Source: Parabacteroides sp. FAFU027
GTDB taxonomy: Bacteria > Bacteroidota > Bacteroidia > Bacteroidales > UBA7332
Reading direction: 5' to 3'
Length of the DNA: 64,000 bases
NCBI RefSeq assembly: GCF_022808675.1
Contig: NZ_JAKZKV010000003.1
Span: 310,001 to 374,000 of the forward strand
The notes under the pieces are model-generated. The model did not search any database, had not been told where the DNA came from, and was given only the letters and a program-made list of their open reading frames with translations. This document shows, piece by piece, positions 55,688-64,000 of this stretch. A program made the position numbers and the translations under genes. How positions within the stretch are numbered: the first letter of the stretch is position 1; each line of letters opens with the position of its first letter.

Positions 55688-56629
55688 CTACAACCCTTGC
55701 AATCTGCTTAATACTGAATTGTATTCGGCCACCATATTCTTCATAATCTCGCTCACAGGCAATATCTCTTTGACCAGCGTTGCACCCTGGCCAATCTCAA
55801 GCATTCCTTCATTGATGTTGCCTTCGAACATTCCTTTTTTCGGACGCCCTTTACCCATGATTTCTTTCAGTTCATCAGCCGAAGCGCCTTTGCACTCCAG
55901 TTCATAGATTTGCTGGAAAAACTCGTTTTTCACCAGGCGCGTCGGAGAGACCTTCTTCAATGACAATTTGGTTTCGCCTTCCGGCAAATTCAGGCAACGA
56001 CGCTTGAATTCGTCACTGGCTGAACTCTCAGCAGACAGAGCGAATGCCGTCCCTACCTGCACACCTTCCGCACCCAGCGCCATTGCAGCCAATACGTTGC
56101 GACCGGTCACCACACCACCCGCAGCAATTAACGGCAACGAGGTGATTTGACGAATGTGCGGAATCAGGCAGAAGGTAGTTGTCTCCTCTTTCCCGTTGTG
56201 ACCGCCCGCCTCGAAGCCTTCCGCCACGATAGCATCCACACCGGCCTCTTCGCACTTTTGGGCAAATTTACCGTTGGCAATCACATGCACCACTTTGATG
56301 CCTTTTTCCTTGAGAAACGAAGTCCACGCCTTCGGATTTCCGGCAGAGGTAAACACCACCTGCACGCCTTCCTCCACGATAATCTTCATGATTTCCTCAA
56401 TCTGCGGATACATCAGCGGTACATTTACACCGAAAGGCTTATCGGTAGCCGCCTTGCATTTGCGAATGTGGTCGCGCAAAATCTCCGGGTACATCGAGCC
56501 AGCTCCGAGCAATCCGAGTCCACCGGCATTACTCACCGCAGAAGCCAGTTCCCAGCCGCTGCACCACACCATTCCCCCTTGCACAATGGGGTATTTTATT
56601 CCCAGAAGTTCACAAATTCTGTTTGCCAT
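55688..56629 (-). CDS. Nitronate monooxygenase / FabK-like enoyl-ACP reductase family flavoprotein
   Basis: A 313-residue FMN-dependent TIM-barrel enzyme. The N-terminal ICELLGIKYPIVQGGMVWCS, the flavin and substrate motif VAEGFEAGGHNG, and LPLIAAGGVVTGRNVLAAMA, GAEGVQVGTAF are shared by nitronate monooxygenases and FabK enoyl-ACP reductases. The GGHNG sequence and size fit both, so annotation as FabK needs a tree. It is monocistronic, with a promoter at 56684-56677 and its own terminator. Confidence 0.85.
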   Translation of the reverse strand: MANRICELLGIKYPIVQGGMVWCSGWELASAVSNAGGLGLLGAGSMYPEILRDHIRKCKAATDKPFGVNVPLMYPQIEEIMKIIVEEGVQVVFTSAGNPKAWTSFLKEKGIKVVHVIANGKFAQKCEEAGVDAIVAEGFEAGGHNGKEETTTFCLIPHIRQITSLPLIAAGGVVTGRNVLAAMALGAEGVQVGTAFALSAESSASDEFKRRCLNLPEGETKLSLKKVSPTRLVKNEFFQQIYELECKGASADELKEIMGKGRPKKGMFEGNINEGMLEIGQGATLVKEILPVSEIMKNMVAEYNSVLSRLQGL

Positions 56630-56676
56630 AATTCTTTTTGTTAGATATGATATTTAGATGAATTCTTAATTTGCCG

Positions 56677-56684
56677 CAAAGGTA
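56677..56684 (-). promoter_or_regulatory. -7 promoter element of the FabK-like gene
   Basis: TACCTTTG on the minus strand matches TAnnTTTG, 47 bp before the ATG. Confidence 0.6.
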
Positions 56685-56784
56685 AAAGGTTGTAATGAAT
56701 TCATCCTTCAATTTTTAGCGGAAAATCAGGAATAGTTGGACGTTGAATTGTTATTATATATAAAGAGCCGCACTAAATCCATGA

Positions 56785-58191
<1,407 letters not shown>

Positions 58192-58193
58192 AA

Positions 58194-58598
58194 ATGGAAC
58201 AACTGATGCATCTGAAAATCCTGCTTCCATTCCGCATTTACACAGAGACGGAAGGTGTCTGCCGGATTGTACTGGAGACGGCGACCGGTTCGTACGGACT
58301 GCTTCCTCAACGGCTGGATTGCGTCACAGCATTGGTTCCGGGCATTTTCATGTATGAGGCCAATAACGAAGAGCACTACATCGCCATCGACGAAGGCATT
58401 TTGATAAAAGCGGGAACAGAGGTTCTTGTCTCTGTACGAAATGCCATTGGTGGCGCCAGTCTGGGACAATTAAAGGAAGCAGTAGAAAAAGAATTCGTCC
58501 AGACCGATGAAAGCGAAACCCAACTTCGTACGGTGATGGATAAAATGGAGAGCGGACTGGTGGCAAGCATTGAAAAACTTCGAAAAGAACAATTATGA
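58194..58598 (+). CDS. atpC: N-type ATPase subunit epsilon
   Basis: A 134-residue F1 stalk subunit. It begins MHLKILLPFRIYTETEGVCRI after an alternative upstream Met, with the ATPase delta/epsilon beta-sandwich fold (ETATGSYGLLPQRLDCVTALVPG) and a helical C-terminus. It starts 2 bp after the atpD stop and overlaps atpQ by 4 nt. The position right after beta at the start of the operon is diagnostic of N-ATPases. The two Met codons near the start leave a small uncertainty. Confidence 0.92.
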   Translation: MEQLMHLKILLPFRIYTETEGVCRIVLETATGSYGLLPQRLDCVTALVPGIFMYEANNEEHYIAIDEGILIKAGTEVLVSVRNAIGGASLGQLKEAVEKEFVQTDESETQLRTVMDKMESGLVASIEKLRKEQL

Positions 58599-58924
58599 TA
58601 CCGGAAGAAAAACAAAGCACAGACTCCTTCACCCGCAAGGTGGGCGAAAAAGAGCAACTAAAACTAAAAGCCCAACGCGGCCGCAAGCAGAGCGTCTGGT
58701 TTGGGCTGAGCATGTTCGGGCTGGTCGGCTGGTCGGTCGTCATCCCTACATTGATCGGCACTGCCGTTGGCGTATGGTTGGACGACAGTTATCCGCAATC
58801 TTTTTCCTGGACACTGACCGGACTGGTCTGTGGTCTTTTCCTGGGTTGCGTGCTAGCCTGGAGCTGGGTTTCGAAAGAACGGAACGAAATCAACGATAAC
58901 AAGGAGGAGAAAAAAGATGAATGA
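58595..58924 (+). CDS. atpQ: N-type ATPase membrane subunit AtpQ (AtpI-like)
   Basis: A 109-residue protein with a charged N-terminus and two transmembrane helices (about 40-62 and 72-94) linked by a short loop, PTLIGTAVGVWLDDSYPQ, as in AtpI/AtpZ-like proteins. In N-ATPase operons this gene is called atpQ and is thought to help assembly or supply a cation path. It overlaps atpC by 4 nt and atpR by 8 nt. Its charged C-terminus (KERNEINDNKEEKKDE) is cytoplasmic. Confidence 0.88.
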   Translation: MIPEEKQSTDSFTRKVGEKEQLKLKAQRGRKQSVWFGLSMFGLVGWSVVIPTLIGTAVGVWLDDSYPQSFSWTLTGLVCGLFLGCVLAWSWVSKERNEINDNKEEKKDE

Positions 58925-59216
58925 TGTAATTTACATGATATTGGCTCTGATCACAGGCCTTGTATTGGGAACGTTCTTCTTTGGCGGCCTTTGGTGGACA
59001 GTCAGGAAAGCGGTTCAGGCCAGGATTCCGGCGTTATGGTTTGCCGGGAGTCTGATTATTCGCTTGAGTGTTACGATGGTTGGATTTTACCTCATCGGGG
59101 CCGGTAGCTGGCAACGGTTATTAGTCTGTGTAGTTGGTTTTGCGCTGGCGCGAATGCTGGTCATTCGTTACACGAAAAACCGTGACGAGAAGATGATTCA
59201 ACAGCAAAAAGAGTAA
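58917..59216 (+). CDS. atpR: N-type ATPase membrane subunit AtpR
   Basis: A 99-residue membrane protein with three hydrophobic segments (about 5-25, 40-60 and 65-82). Positive residues lie within or near them (VRKAVQARIPALW, GSLIIRLSVTMVGFYLIG), as known for AtpR, the N-ATPase-specific subunit whose Arg residues are thought to interact with the c-ring ion site during assembly. It sits between atpQ and atpB with an 8-nt overlap and a 3-bp gap. Confidence 0.88.
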   Translation: MNDVIYMILALITGLVLGTFFFGGLWWTVRKAVQARIPALWFAGSLIIRLSVTMVGFYLIGAGSWQRLLVCVVGFALARMLVIRYTKNRDEKMIQQQKE

Positions 59217-59219
59217 GCG

Positions 59220-59897
59220 ATGAAGCTGAGTCCGGACGAAACGGTTTTCTGGGAACATGGATTTATTACCATCAACATGACCCTGGTGATGACGTGGGCA
59301 ATCATGCTCACGCTCGTTCTCGCGTCATGGCTCGTCACCCGAAACTTAAAAACGGACATCCACATCTCCCGCTGGCAGTGCATCCTGGAGACGTTGGTCA
59401 CGACCATTAACAACCAAATCCGCGACATCGGCCTGCCTTGTCCGGAGAAATACATCGGTTATATCGGCACGCTGTTTCTCTTTATCGCTACGTCAAACAG
59501 TTGTATCATTTTCCCGTTTTACGAACCGCCGACCGGCTCACTTTCAACGACCACGGCACTGGCACTTTCAGTATTTCTCGCCGTGCCTATCTTTGGTATT
59601 TCGGAAAACGGTATTCGAAATTACCTGAAATCGTATTTGAAACCATCAGTCATCATGATGCCGTTTCACCTGATTAGCGAATTTACCCGCACACTGGCAC
59701 TGGCCGTCCGTCTTTTCGGAAACATCATGAGCGGTGAAATGATTGTGGGAATCCTGTTGAGCATTACCCCGCTTATTTTTCCCATCGTGATGAAAGCGCT
59801 GGGCTTGCTGGTCGGAATGGTACAAGCCTATATTTTCAGCGTATTGGCAACGGTCTATATCACCGCAGCCGTACAGGAAGCAAAACACGAAGAATAA
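59220..59897 (+). CDS. atpB: N-type ATPase subunit a
   Basis: The stator channel subunit of Fo, 225 residues with five to six transmembrane helices. The essential Arg lies in TRTLALAVRLFGNIMSGEMIV (the last aqueous-channel helix), and the following VQAYIFSVLATVYITAAVQE is typical. It conducts the coupling ion (Na+ or H+) to the c-ring. It starts 3 bp after atpR. Length is short for subunit a, as expected for the N-type family. Confidence 0.95.
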   Translation: MKLSPDETVFWEHGFITINMTLVMTWAIMLTLVLASWLVTRNLKTDIHISRWQCILETLVTTINNQIRDIGLPCPEKYIGYIGTLFLFIATSNSCIIFPFYEPPTGSLSTTTALALSVFLAVPIFGISENGIRNYLKSYLKPSVIMMPFHLISEFTRTLALAVRLFGNIMSGEMIVGILLSITPLIFPIVMKALGLLVGMVQAYIFSVLATVYITAAVQEAKHEE

Positions 59898-59919
59898 CAA
59901 TAATACACAGGAGGTCAAA

Positions 59920-60189
59920 ATGGACAGTACAACAATTATCGCAGTCGCATCCATTGTAACGGCGGGTCTTGCCACCGCTATCGGATGCATGATTCCGGCT
60001 GTCGGAGAAGGGAAATCCGTTTCGTCGGCACTCAACTCCATCGCCCAGCAGCCCGACGCCGCACCCACCATCACCCGCACCCTGTTTGTGGGTCTGGCCA
60101 TGATTGAATCCATCGCCATCTACTGCTTTGTGGTGTCGATGATTCTCATTTTTGCCAATCCGTTCTGGAATTACATCATTGGAAAATAA
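59920..60189 (+). CDS. atpE: N-type ATPase subunit c
   Basis: An 89-residue hairpin subunit that forms the rotor ring. In helix 1 the ligand position is Glu30 (IPAVGEGKS), where Na+-binding F-type rings have Gln. Helix 2 has Glu63-Ser64 and Tyr68 (GLAMIESIAIY), matching the Na+-binding pattern E-S...Y. Thus two carboxylates line the ion site, a pattern known from some Na+ rings and from some N-ATPases that proved H+-coupled, so ion specificity is not settled. It follows atpB by 22 bp with a good ribosome binding site (AGGAGG upstream). Confidence 0.96.
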   Translation: MDSTTIIAVASIVTAGLATAIGCMIPAVGEGKSVSSALNSIAQQPDAAPTITRTLFVGLAMIESIAIYCFVVSMILIFANPFWNYIIGK

Positions 60190-60195
60190 TTAGCT

Positions 60196-60981
60196 ATGGA
60201 AATAAATGGGTTTATAGTCGCTGCGCAAATCATCAACTTCCTCATCCTCGTCTGGTTACTGAAGAAGTTTCTCTACAAGCCCATTCTCAAAGCGGTGGAA
60301 GAACGGGAGAAAAAAATCGTAGCCCGACTCAAAGAGGCCGAAGCCATCAAAGCGGAAGCTGAAAAGGAGCAAGCGGAGTTTATCCAAAAGAATGAAGCTT
60401 TCGAGCAGGAGAAGCAGGCGCTGATGAGTGCATTTACCACCGAAACCAACGAGAAGCGGCAACAACTGCTTGAAGAGGCGCGACACGATGCCGAAGTATT
60501 GCGGGACAACCTGAAGGCGGTATTAGCCGAAGCGCAGGAAAGCCTGAGCAGGGAAATCCGCCAAAAGGCACAGGAGGAAATCTTTGCCATTGCCCGCAAG
60601 GTCTTTACCGAACTGGCCTCTACCGAACTGGAAGAGCAGGCCGTTGCTGCATTTATCCGAAAAATAAATTCACTGTCGGGTGAAGAAAAAGAGCAGTTTA
60701 ATGCTTTATTCAAAGAAAACTGCCAGCCGGTAAAGGTACATAGCGCATTTCTCCTGAATGAAAAACAACAAACGGAAATCGTAAATGCCGTTTCGCAAAT
60801 AACAGGCATCCGGCCGCAATGTCACTTCGAAACGTCGCCTCACTTGGTCAGCGGAATCGAACTCATCGCCAACGGTCACAAAATAGACTGGAGCATTGAC
60901 GAATACCTGCATTCGCTGCAATCTGCCATCACTGAAACAATAAAAGCAAAACCCGAAGCAGATAAGGATGCCGAAGAATGA
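60196..60981 (+). CDS. atpF: N-type ATPase subunit b with delta-like C-terminus
   Basis: Peripheral stalk subunit of 261 residues, longer than the usual 160. An N-terminal transmembrane helix (about 6-26) leads into a long charged helix (about 30-150). Residues about 190-245 contain [20 protein letters not shown], then [11 protein letters not shown], which resembles the end of F-type delta subunits (GGxxIxIGxxxxDxSxxxxL). No separate delta gene exists in the operon, so this b subunit probably carries delta function. It overlaps atpA by 14 nt. Confidence 0.9.
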   Translation: MEINGFIVAAQIINFLILVWLLKKFLYKPILKAVEEREKKIVARLKEAEAIKAEAEKEQAEFIQKNEAFEQEKQALMSAFTTETNEKRQQLLEEARHDAEVLRDNLKAVLAEAQESLSREIRQKAQEEIFAIARKVFTELASTELEEQAVAAFIRKINSLSGEEKEQFNALFKENCQPVKVHSAFLLNEKQQTEIVNAVSQITGIRPQCHFETSPHLVSGIELIANGHKIDWSIDEYLHSLQSAITETIKAKPEADKDAEE

Positions 60982-62494
60982 CTTACATACTATCGTCACT
61001 GACCTGTTTGACCAATTAGAGAAAAACAGGGAGCAGCACCTTTTCACGCTTTCACCGCGGGAGATTGGAACGGTTACCAGTGTGACTTCCGGTATCGCCC
61101 GTGTCTCCGGACTGCCCGGTGTGGGGTTTGAAGAACTGCTCCGGTTTCCGGGTGATGTGTACGGCATTGCCTACAATATCGATGCAGACGAAATCGGCGT
61201 TATCCTGCTGGGTGAAGATTGGCTTCTGCACGTGGGCGATGAGGTGGAGCGAACAGGCCGGGTCATGGATATTCCGGTGGGAAATGCGGTCATCGGACGG
61301 GTCATCAATCCGGTGGGTGAACCGATGGACGGTCTGGGTACAATACCCTTTACCGAACGGCTGCCCATCGAGCGTCCCGCCCATCCCATCATGGACCGTT
61401 CTGCGGTATCCATGCCGCTGCAAACCGGCATCAAGGCAATTGATGCACTCATTCCCGTAGGGCGTGGCCAACGCGAGCTAATCATGGGTGACCGGCAGAC
61501 GGGCAAGACCGCCATCGCGGTTGATACCATCATCAACCAACGGGGAAAAGATGTGATTTGCATCTATTGTGCCATCGGCCAGCGTGCGGCTTCGGTCGCC
61601 AAGGTGATTGCTAACCTGCGCCATCACGGTGCTATAGATTACACCGTGGTCGTAGCCACCGAAGGCAACAATCCGCCGGGACTGAAATACATTGCGCCTT
61701 ACGCCGCCACCAGCATTGGCGAATATTTTATGGAGCAGGGACGTGATGTGCTGGTTATTTATGACGACCTGACAGAACATGCCCGTTCCTATCGTGAACT
61801 TTCGCTGTTGTTGCGACGGCCACCCGGCCGGGAGGCTTTCCCCGGAGATATTTTCTATATTCACTCCCGCTTGTTGGAACGTGCCACCCACCTTTGTGAC
61901 GAGCTGAAGGGCGGTTCGCTGACGGCTCTACCCATTGTGGAGACGGAGGCGCAAAACATATCAGCGTACATCCCAACGAACCTGATTTCGATTACCGACG
62001 GTCAGATTTACCTTTCTCCTAAACTATTCGAGCTGGGCATCCTGCCCGCGGTGGATGTGGGTAAATCGGTCTCCCGTGTGGGTGGAAAGGCGCAGCTCCC
62101 AGCTTATCGCACTGTAACGGGCAGCCTGAAACTGGCCTATTCCCAATTTGAAGAACTGGAAAACTATGCACGATTCGGTACCCGACTGGATGATAATACC
62201 AAACGAATCATTGAGCATGGCAAACGCATCCGCACCTGGTTGAAGCAACCGGAGCTGCATCCGCTTTCCGTGGCGGAACAAATCGTGGTGCTGCTGGCGC
62301 TTACCGAAGGGCACTTTGACTCCATTTCCATCGATGACATGAAGCTTGCCGAAGCCGCACTTCTTGAGGCTTGTCCCCAACTACCCGCCGAATTGCTCGA
62401 CCGTATCTATACCGGAACGGCATTCAGCGATGAGGACCGTAGTTTTATTCTTGATTTTGCCGGGCAGATATTGAAGGCGTTTGAAATTGACTAA
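60968..62494 (+). CDS. atpA: N-type ATPase subunit alpha
   Basis: The 508-residue non-catalytic F1 subunit. The P-loop is [13 protein letters not shown] (about 174), with [20 protein letters not shown], the region [40 protein letters not shown], and the Arg finger area [14 protein letters not shown] written here as [14 protein letters not shown]. It overlaps atpF by 14 nt. Its stop codon is directly followed by the twin-hairpin element and then atpG. Confidence 0.97.
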   Translation: MPKNDLHTIVTDLFDQLEKNREQHLFTLSPREIGTVTSVTSGIARVSGLPGVGFEELLRFPGDVYGIAYNIDADEIGVILLGEDWLLHVGDEVERTGRVMDIPVGNAVIGRVINPVGEPMDGLGTIPFTERLPIERPAHPIMDRSAVSMPLQTGIKAIDALIPVGRGQRELIMGDRQTGKTAIAVDTIINQRGKDVICIYCAIGQRAASVAKVIANLRHHGAIDYTVVVATEGNNPPGLKYIAPYAATSIGEYFMEQGRDVLVIYDDLTEHARSYRELSLLLRRPPGREAFPGDIFYIHSRLLERATHLCDELKGGSLTALPIVETEAQNISAYIPTNLISITDGQIYLSPKLFELGILPAVDVGKSVSRVGGKAQLPAYRTVTGSLKLAYSQFEELENYARFGTRLDDNTKRIIEHGKRIRTWLKQPELHPLSVAEQIVVLLALTEGHFDSISIDDMKLAEAALLEACPQLPAELLDRIYTGTAFSDEDRSFILDFAGQILKAFEID

Positions 62495-62498
62495 TGTT

Positions 62499-62573
62499 TA
62501 TCGAAGGCCTCTCTATGAGCGAGGCCTTCGAGTATGCACCTCGACCGACTCGCTCATAGAGAGTCGGTCGATA
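62499..62573 (+). promoter_or_regulatory. Twin hairpins with complementary loops between atpA and atpG
   Basis: Hairpin 1 is a perfect 11-bp stem, 62501-62511 with 62521-62531, with loop TCTATGAGC. Hairpin 2 is a perfect 11-bp stem, 62541-62551 with 62561-62571, with loop GCTCATAGA. The loops are exact reverse complements, and a 9-nt spacer separates the hairpins. The outer hexamers TATCGA/TCGATA also pair. The layout fits an RNA kissing-loop complex located 20 bp before the atpG start, or a mobile inverted-repeat element. No T-run follows, so it is not a plain terminator. Confidence 0.85.
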
Positions 62574-62593
62574 GAATAAAAAATCTCAATCTC

Positions 62594-63517
62594 ATGGATA
62601 CCCTCGAAAGCCTACGCCGCAAACTGGAGGGCGCCGGAAAAATAAAATCGGTCGTCCGCACCATGAAAGCCGTGGCTGCCTCCAACATCGGGCAGTACGA
62701 GTCAGCGGTGAGTTCGTTGGGCGACTATTTCCGCACCGTGGAGCTGGGGATTCTGGCCTATTTCAGGGAAGAGAAAATAACCCGAAGTAGGGAACATAAA
62801 ACGTCTAAGAAGGAAGAAGAACGCACGATATGCGCCATCGTATTGGGTTCCGACCAGGGATTGGTAGGCCAATTCAATGATACACTGGCGGATTATGTCA
62901 TTGCTTCATTAAGGGAAATGCAAGGCAAACAAGAGGTGTGGGCCGTGGGGGAACGGGTACAATTTCTACTGGCGGATTCGGGATTAAACCTTCAACATCT
63001 CTTTGCCGTACCACAATCGGTCAAGGCCATCACACCGCTGGTGGCCCAGTTGCTCAATCAAAGTGAACTGCTCCGGGAGAATTCCCCCGATGTTGAAATC
63101 TACCTCTACCACAATCAACCGAAACCGGGAGCCGGTTATACCCCGACCGTACAGCGGTGGCTGCCGTTGGATGAGACGTGGCGGGATTCCATTGCCGAAC
63201 TGCACTGGCCTTCCGGGAATCTACCCGAGGTGATCGGTGGGAAAAAGGAAACCCTCGCAGCGTTGATTCGCGAATACCTCTTCGTGTCACTCTTCAAAGC
63301 CCTCGCCGAATCGCTGATGAGCGAAAATGCAAGTCGGTTGGCCGCCATGCAACGGGCCGAAAAAAACATCGACGAACTGCTCGATGACCTGCAACACAAA
63401 TTCCACAGCCTGCGCCAGAGCCTCATTGATGAGGAGTTGTTTGATGTAGTTTCGGGCTTTGAGGCGTTGAAGAATGAGGAGAAAAGGGAAGAAGATGATG
63501 TATCAGATGATAAATAG
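62594..63517 (+). CDS. atpG: N-type ATPase subunit gamma
   Basis: Central rotor shaft. From ATG 62594 it has 307 residues, starting MDTLESLRRKLEGAGKIKSV, which is the normal gamma N-terminus; the frame extends to 62534, inside the twin-hairpin element, so that start is not chosen. The middle folds as a Rossmann-like domain (ICAIVLGSDQGLVGQFNDTL), and the C-terminal helix is AMQRAEKNIDELLDDLQHKF. It is the last gene of the operon; palindromic repeats follow. Confidence 0.95.
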   Translation: MDTLESLRRKLEGAGKIKSVVRTMKAVAASNIGQYESAVSSLGDYFRTVELGILAYFREEKITRSREHKTSKKEEERTICAIVLGSDQGLVGQFNDTLADYVIASLREMQGKQEVWAVGERVQFLLADSGLNLQHLFAVPQSVKAITPLVAQLLNQSELLRENSPDVEIYLYHNQPKPGAGYTPTVQRWLPLDETWRDSIAELHWPSGNLPEVIGGKKETLAALIREYLFVSLFKALAESLMSENASRLAAMQRAEKNIDELLDDLQHKFHSLRQSLIDEELFDVVSGFEALKNEEKREEDDVSDDK

Positions 63518-63524
63518 GATTGTT

Positions 63525-63847
63525 GAACCCCTTCAGGGTTCGGGCATCATTTATCCTTGTTCCCCGGGTTTCACCCGGGGAATGTGTGAAAAGCAGAGGC
63601 CGAACCCTGAAAGGGTTCAACCACTAAAGGCAGTCAATATCATCTGTGTGTATTTCCCGGGCTGAAAGCCCTGTATATCCTAGCCCAAGGCAACGCCTTG
63701 GGCATGAATACCAAGACCAACCGAGCCCTGAAGGGGCGATATAGGAACATAACCCGTTTTATATCGCCCCTTCAGGGCTCCATTTATATGATTCATCCTC
63801 TACCCAGGACGTTGTCCTGGGCTAGGATATATCAGGCCTTCAGCCTT
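63525..63847. repeat. Cluster of REP-like palindromes
   Basis: At least seven palindromes occur in 320 bp: GAACCC...GGGTTC (63525-63541, inverted copy at 63602-63618), a 10-bp GC stem at 63560-63582, GGGCT...AGCCC (63659-63671), GCCCAAGGC...GCCTTGGGC (63683-63703), a perfect 21-bp stem (63723-63743 with 63760-63780) and CCCAGGAC...GTCCTGGG (63803-63821). CCTGAARGGG-type cores recur, and the flanks TATATCCTAGCCCA and TGGGCTAGGATATA are inverted copies. This looks like REP or MITE-type dispersed repeats, though the mobilising gene is not seen. Confidence 0.88.
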
Positions 63848-63854
63848 CTTATTC

Positions 63855-64000
63855 TCACCCTTTCCCCACTATCTCTTTCAGCGTTTGCCGCAATATTTTA
63901 ACCTCCATTTCCAGCTCTTTGATGTGGTCGTCTTGTGCCGAAGAAGAATTTTCTACCGTCGCAACCGATTCTATCTTTGGTTCGGAATACGATAAGGTCG
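63855..64000 (-). CDS. C-terminal fragment of an unidentified protein (gene continues beyond window)
   Basis: An open minus-strand frame enters from the right edge and stops at 63857-63855, giving the last 47 residues. It is Ser/Glu-rich and then forms a short coiled coil (DDHIKELEMEVKILRQTLKE, ending in IVGKG). This could be the end of a transposase-like or regulatory protein, but the fragment is too short to tell. The ending frame is the only one without early stops here. Confidence 0.4.
   Translation of the reverse strand, partial: TLSYSEPKIESVATVENSSSAQDDHIKELEMEVKILRQTLKEIVGKG

Overview
The window looks like chromosomal DNA of a Bacteroidota bacterium, most likely class Bacteroidia, order Bacteroidales. 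Three things point that way. Upstream regions repeatedly carry the Bacteroidota -7 element TAnnTTTG, sometimes with a -33 TTTG. The protein families are typical: DUF3256, DUF6340-like, DUF3127, aminoacyl-histidine dipeptidase, a type IX secretion C-terminal domain, a carboxypeptidase-like-domain TonB receptor and an RND-TolC fusion. Neighbourhoods such as pyrE-SRPBCC-argH, truA-EamA-DUF3256 and ruvB-flippase also fit. I cannot name the species.

Layout. 1-5.3 kb: phosphate uptake, with a porin cut by the left edge, divergent from pstC-pstA-pstB-phoU; no pstS is seen, and the shared upstream region carries 11-bp-phased Pho-box-like repeats. 5.3-23 kb: mostly housekeeping (pyrE, argH, an aldo/keto reductase, three tRNAs, ispD-recG, ndk, an M23 peptidase, a Crp/Fnr regulator, birA, valS). 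23-28 kb: an A+T-rich pair, a large secreted NHL-repeat protein with a type IX sorting domain and an outer-membrane barrel with a SPOR domain. 28-43.5 kb: lipoproteins, pepD, a Skp/OmpH-like protein, truA, a transporter, an alcohol dehydrogenase, ruvB, a flippase, a subtilase and a GNAT-hydrolase pair. 43.8-53.4 kb: a TonB-dependent receptor, divergent from a heavy-metal efflux operon (small Cys/His-rich protein, CzcA-type RND pump fused to its TolC channel, adaptor, CDF exporter). 54-56.6 kb: DUF3127, a CDP-alcohol phosphatidyltransferase and a FabK-like flavoprotein. 56.8-63.5 kb: a complete N-type rotary ATPase operon in the order atpDCQRBEFAG. 63.5-64 kb: palindromic repeats and the end of an unidentified gene.

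The most unusual signals are non-coding. Three intergenic regions carry arrays with a period near 21 bp, about two helical turns: 18336-18629, 36861-37112 and 53493-53919. The third consists of ten 14-bp palindromes spaced 41-42 bp, in two sequence classes. Between atpA and atpG lie two 11-bp hairpins whose 9-nt loops are perfectly complementary, a candidate kissing-loop RNA. Other points are a PstS-like insertion in PstC, a delta-like C-terminus on the N-ATPase b subunit, a two-carboxylate c-subunit motif, and a run of ten C inside atpD.
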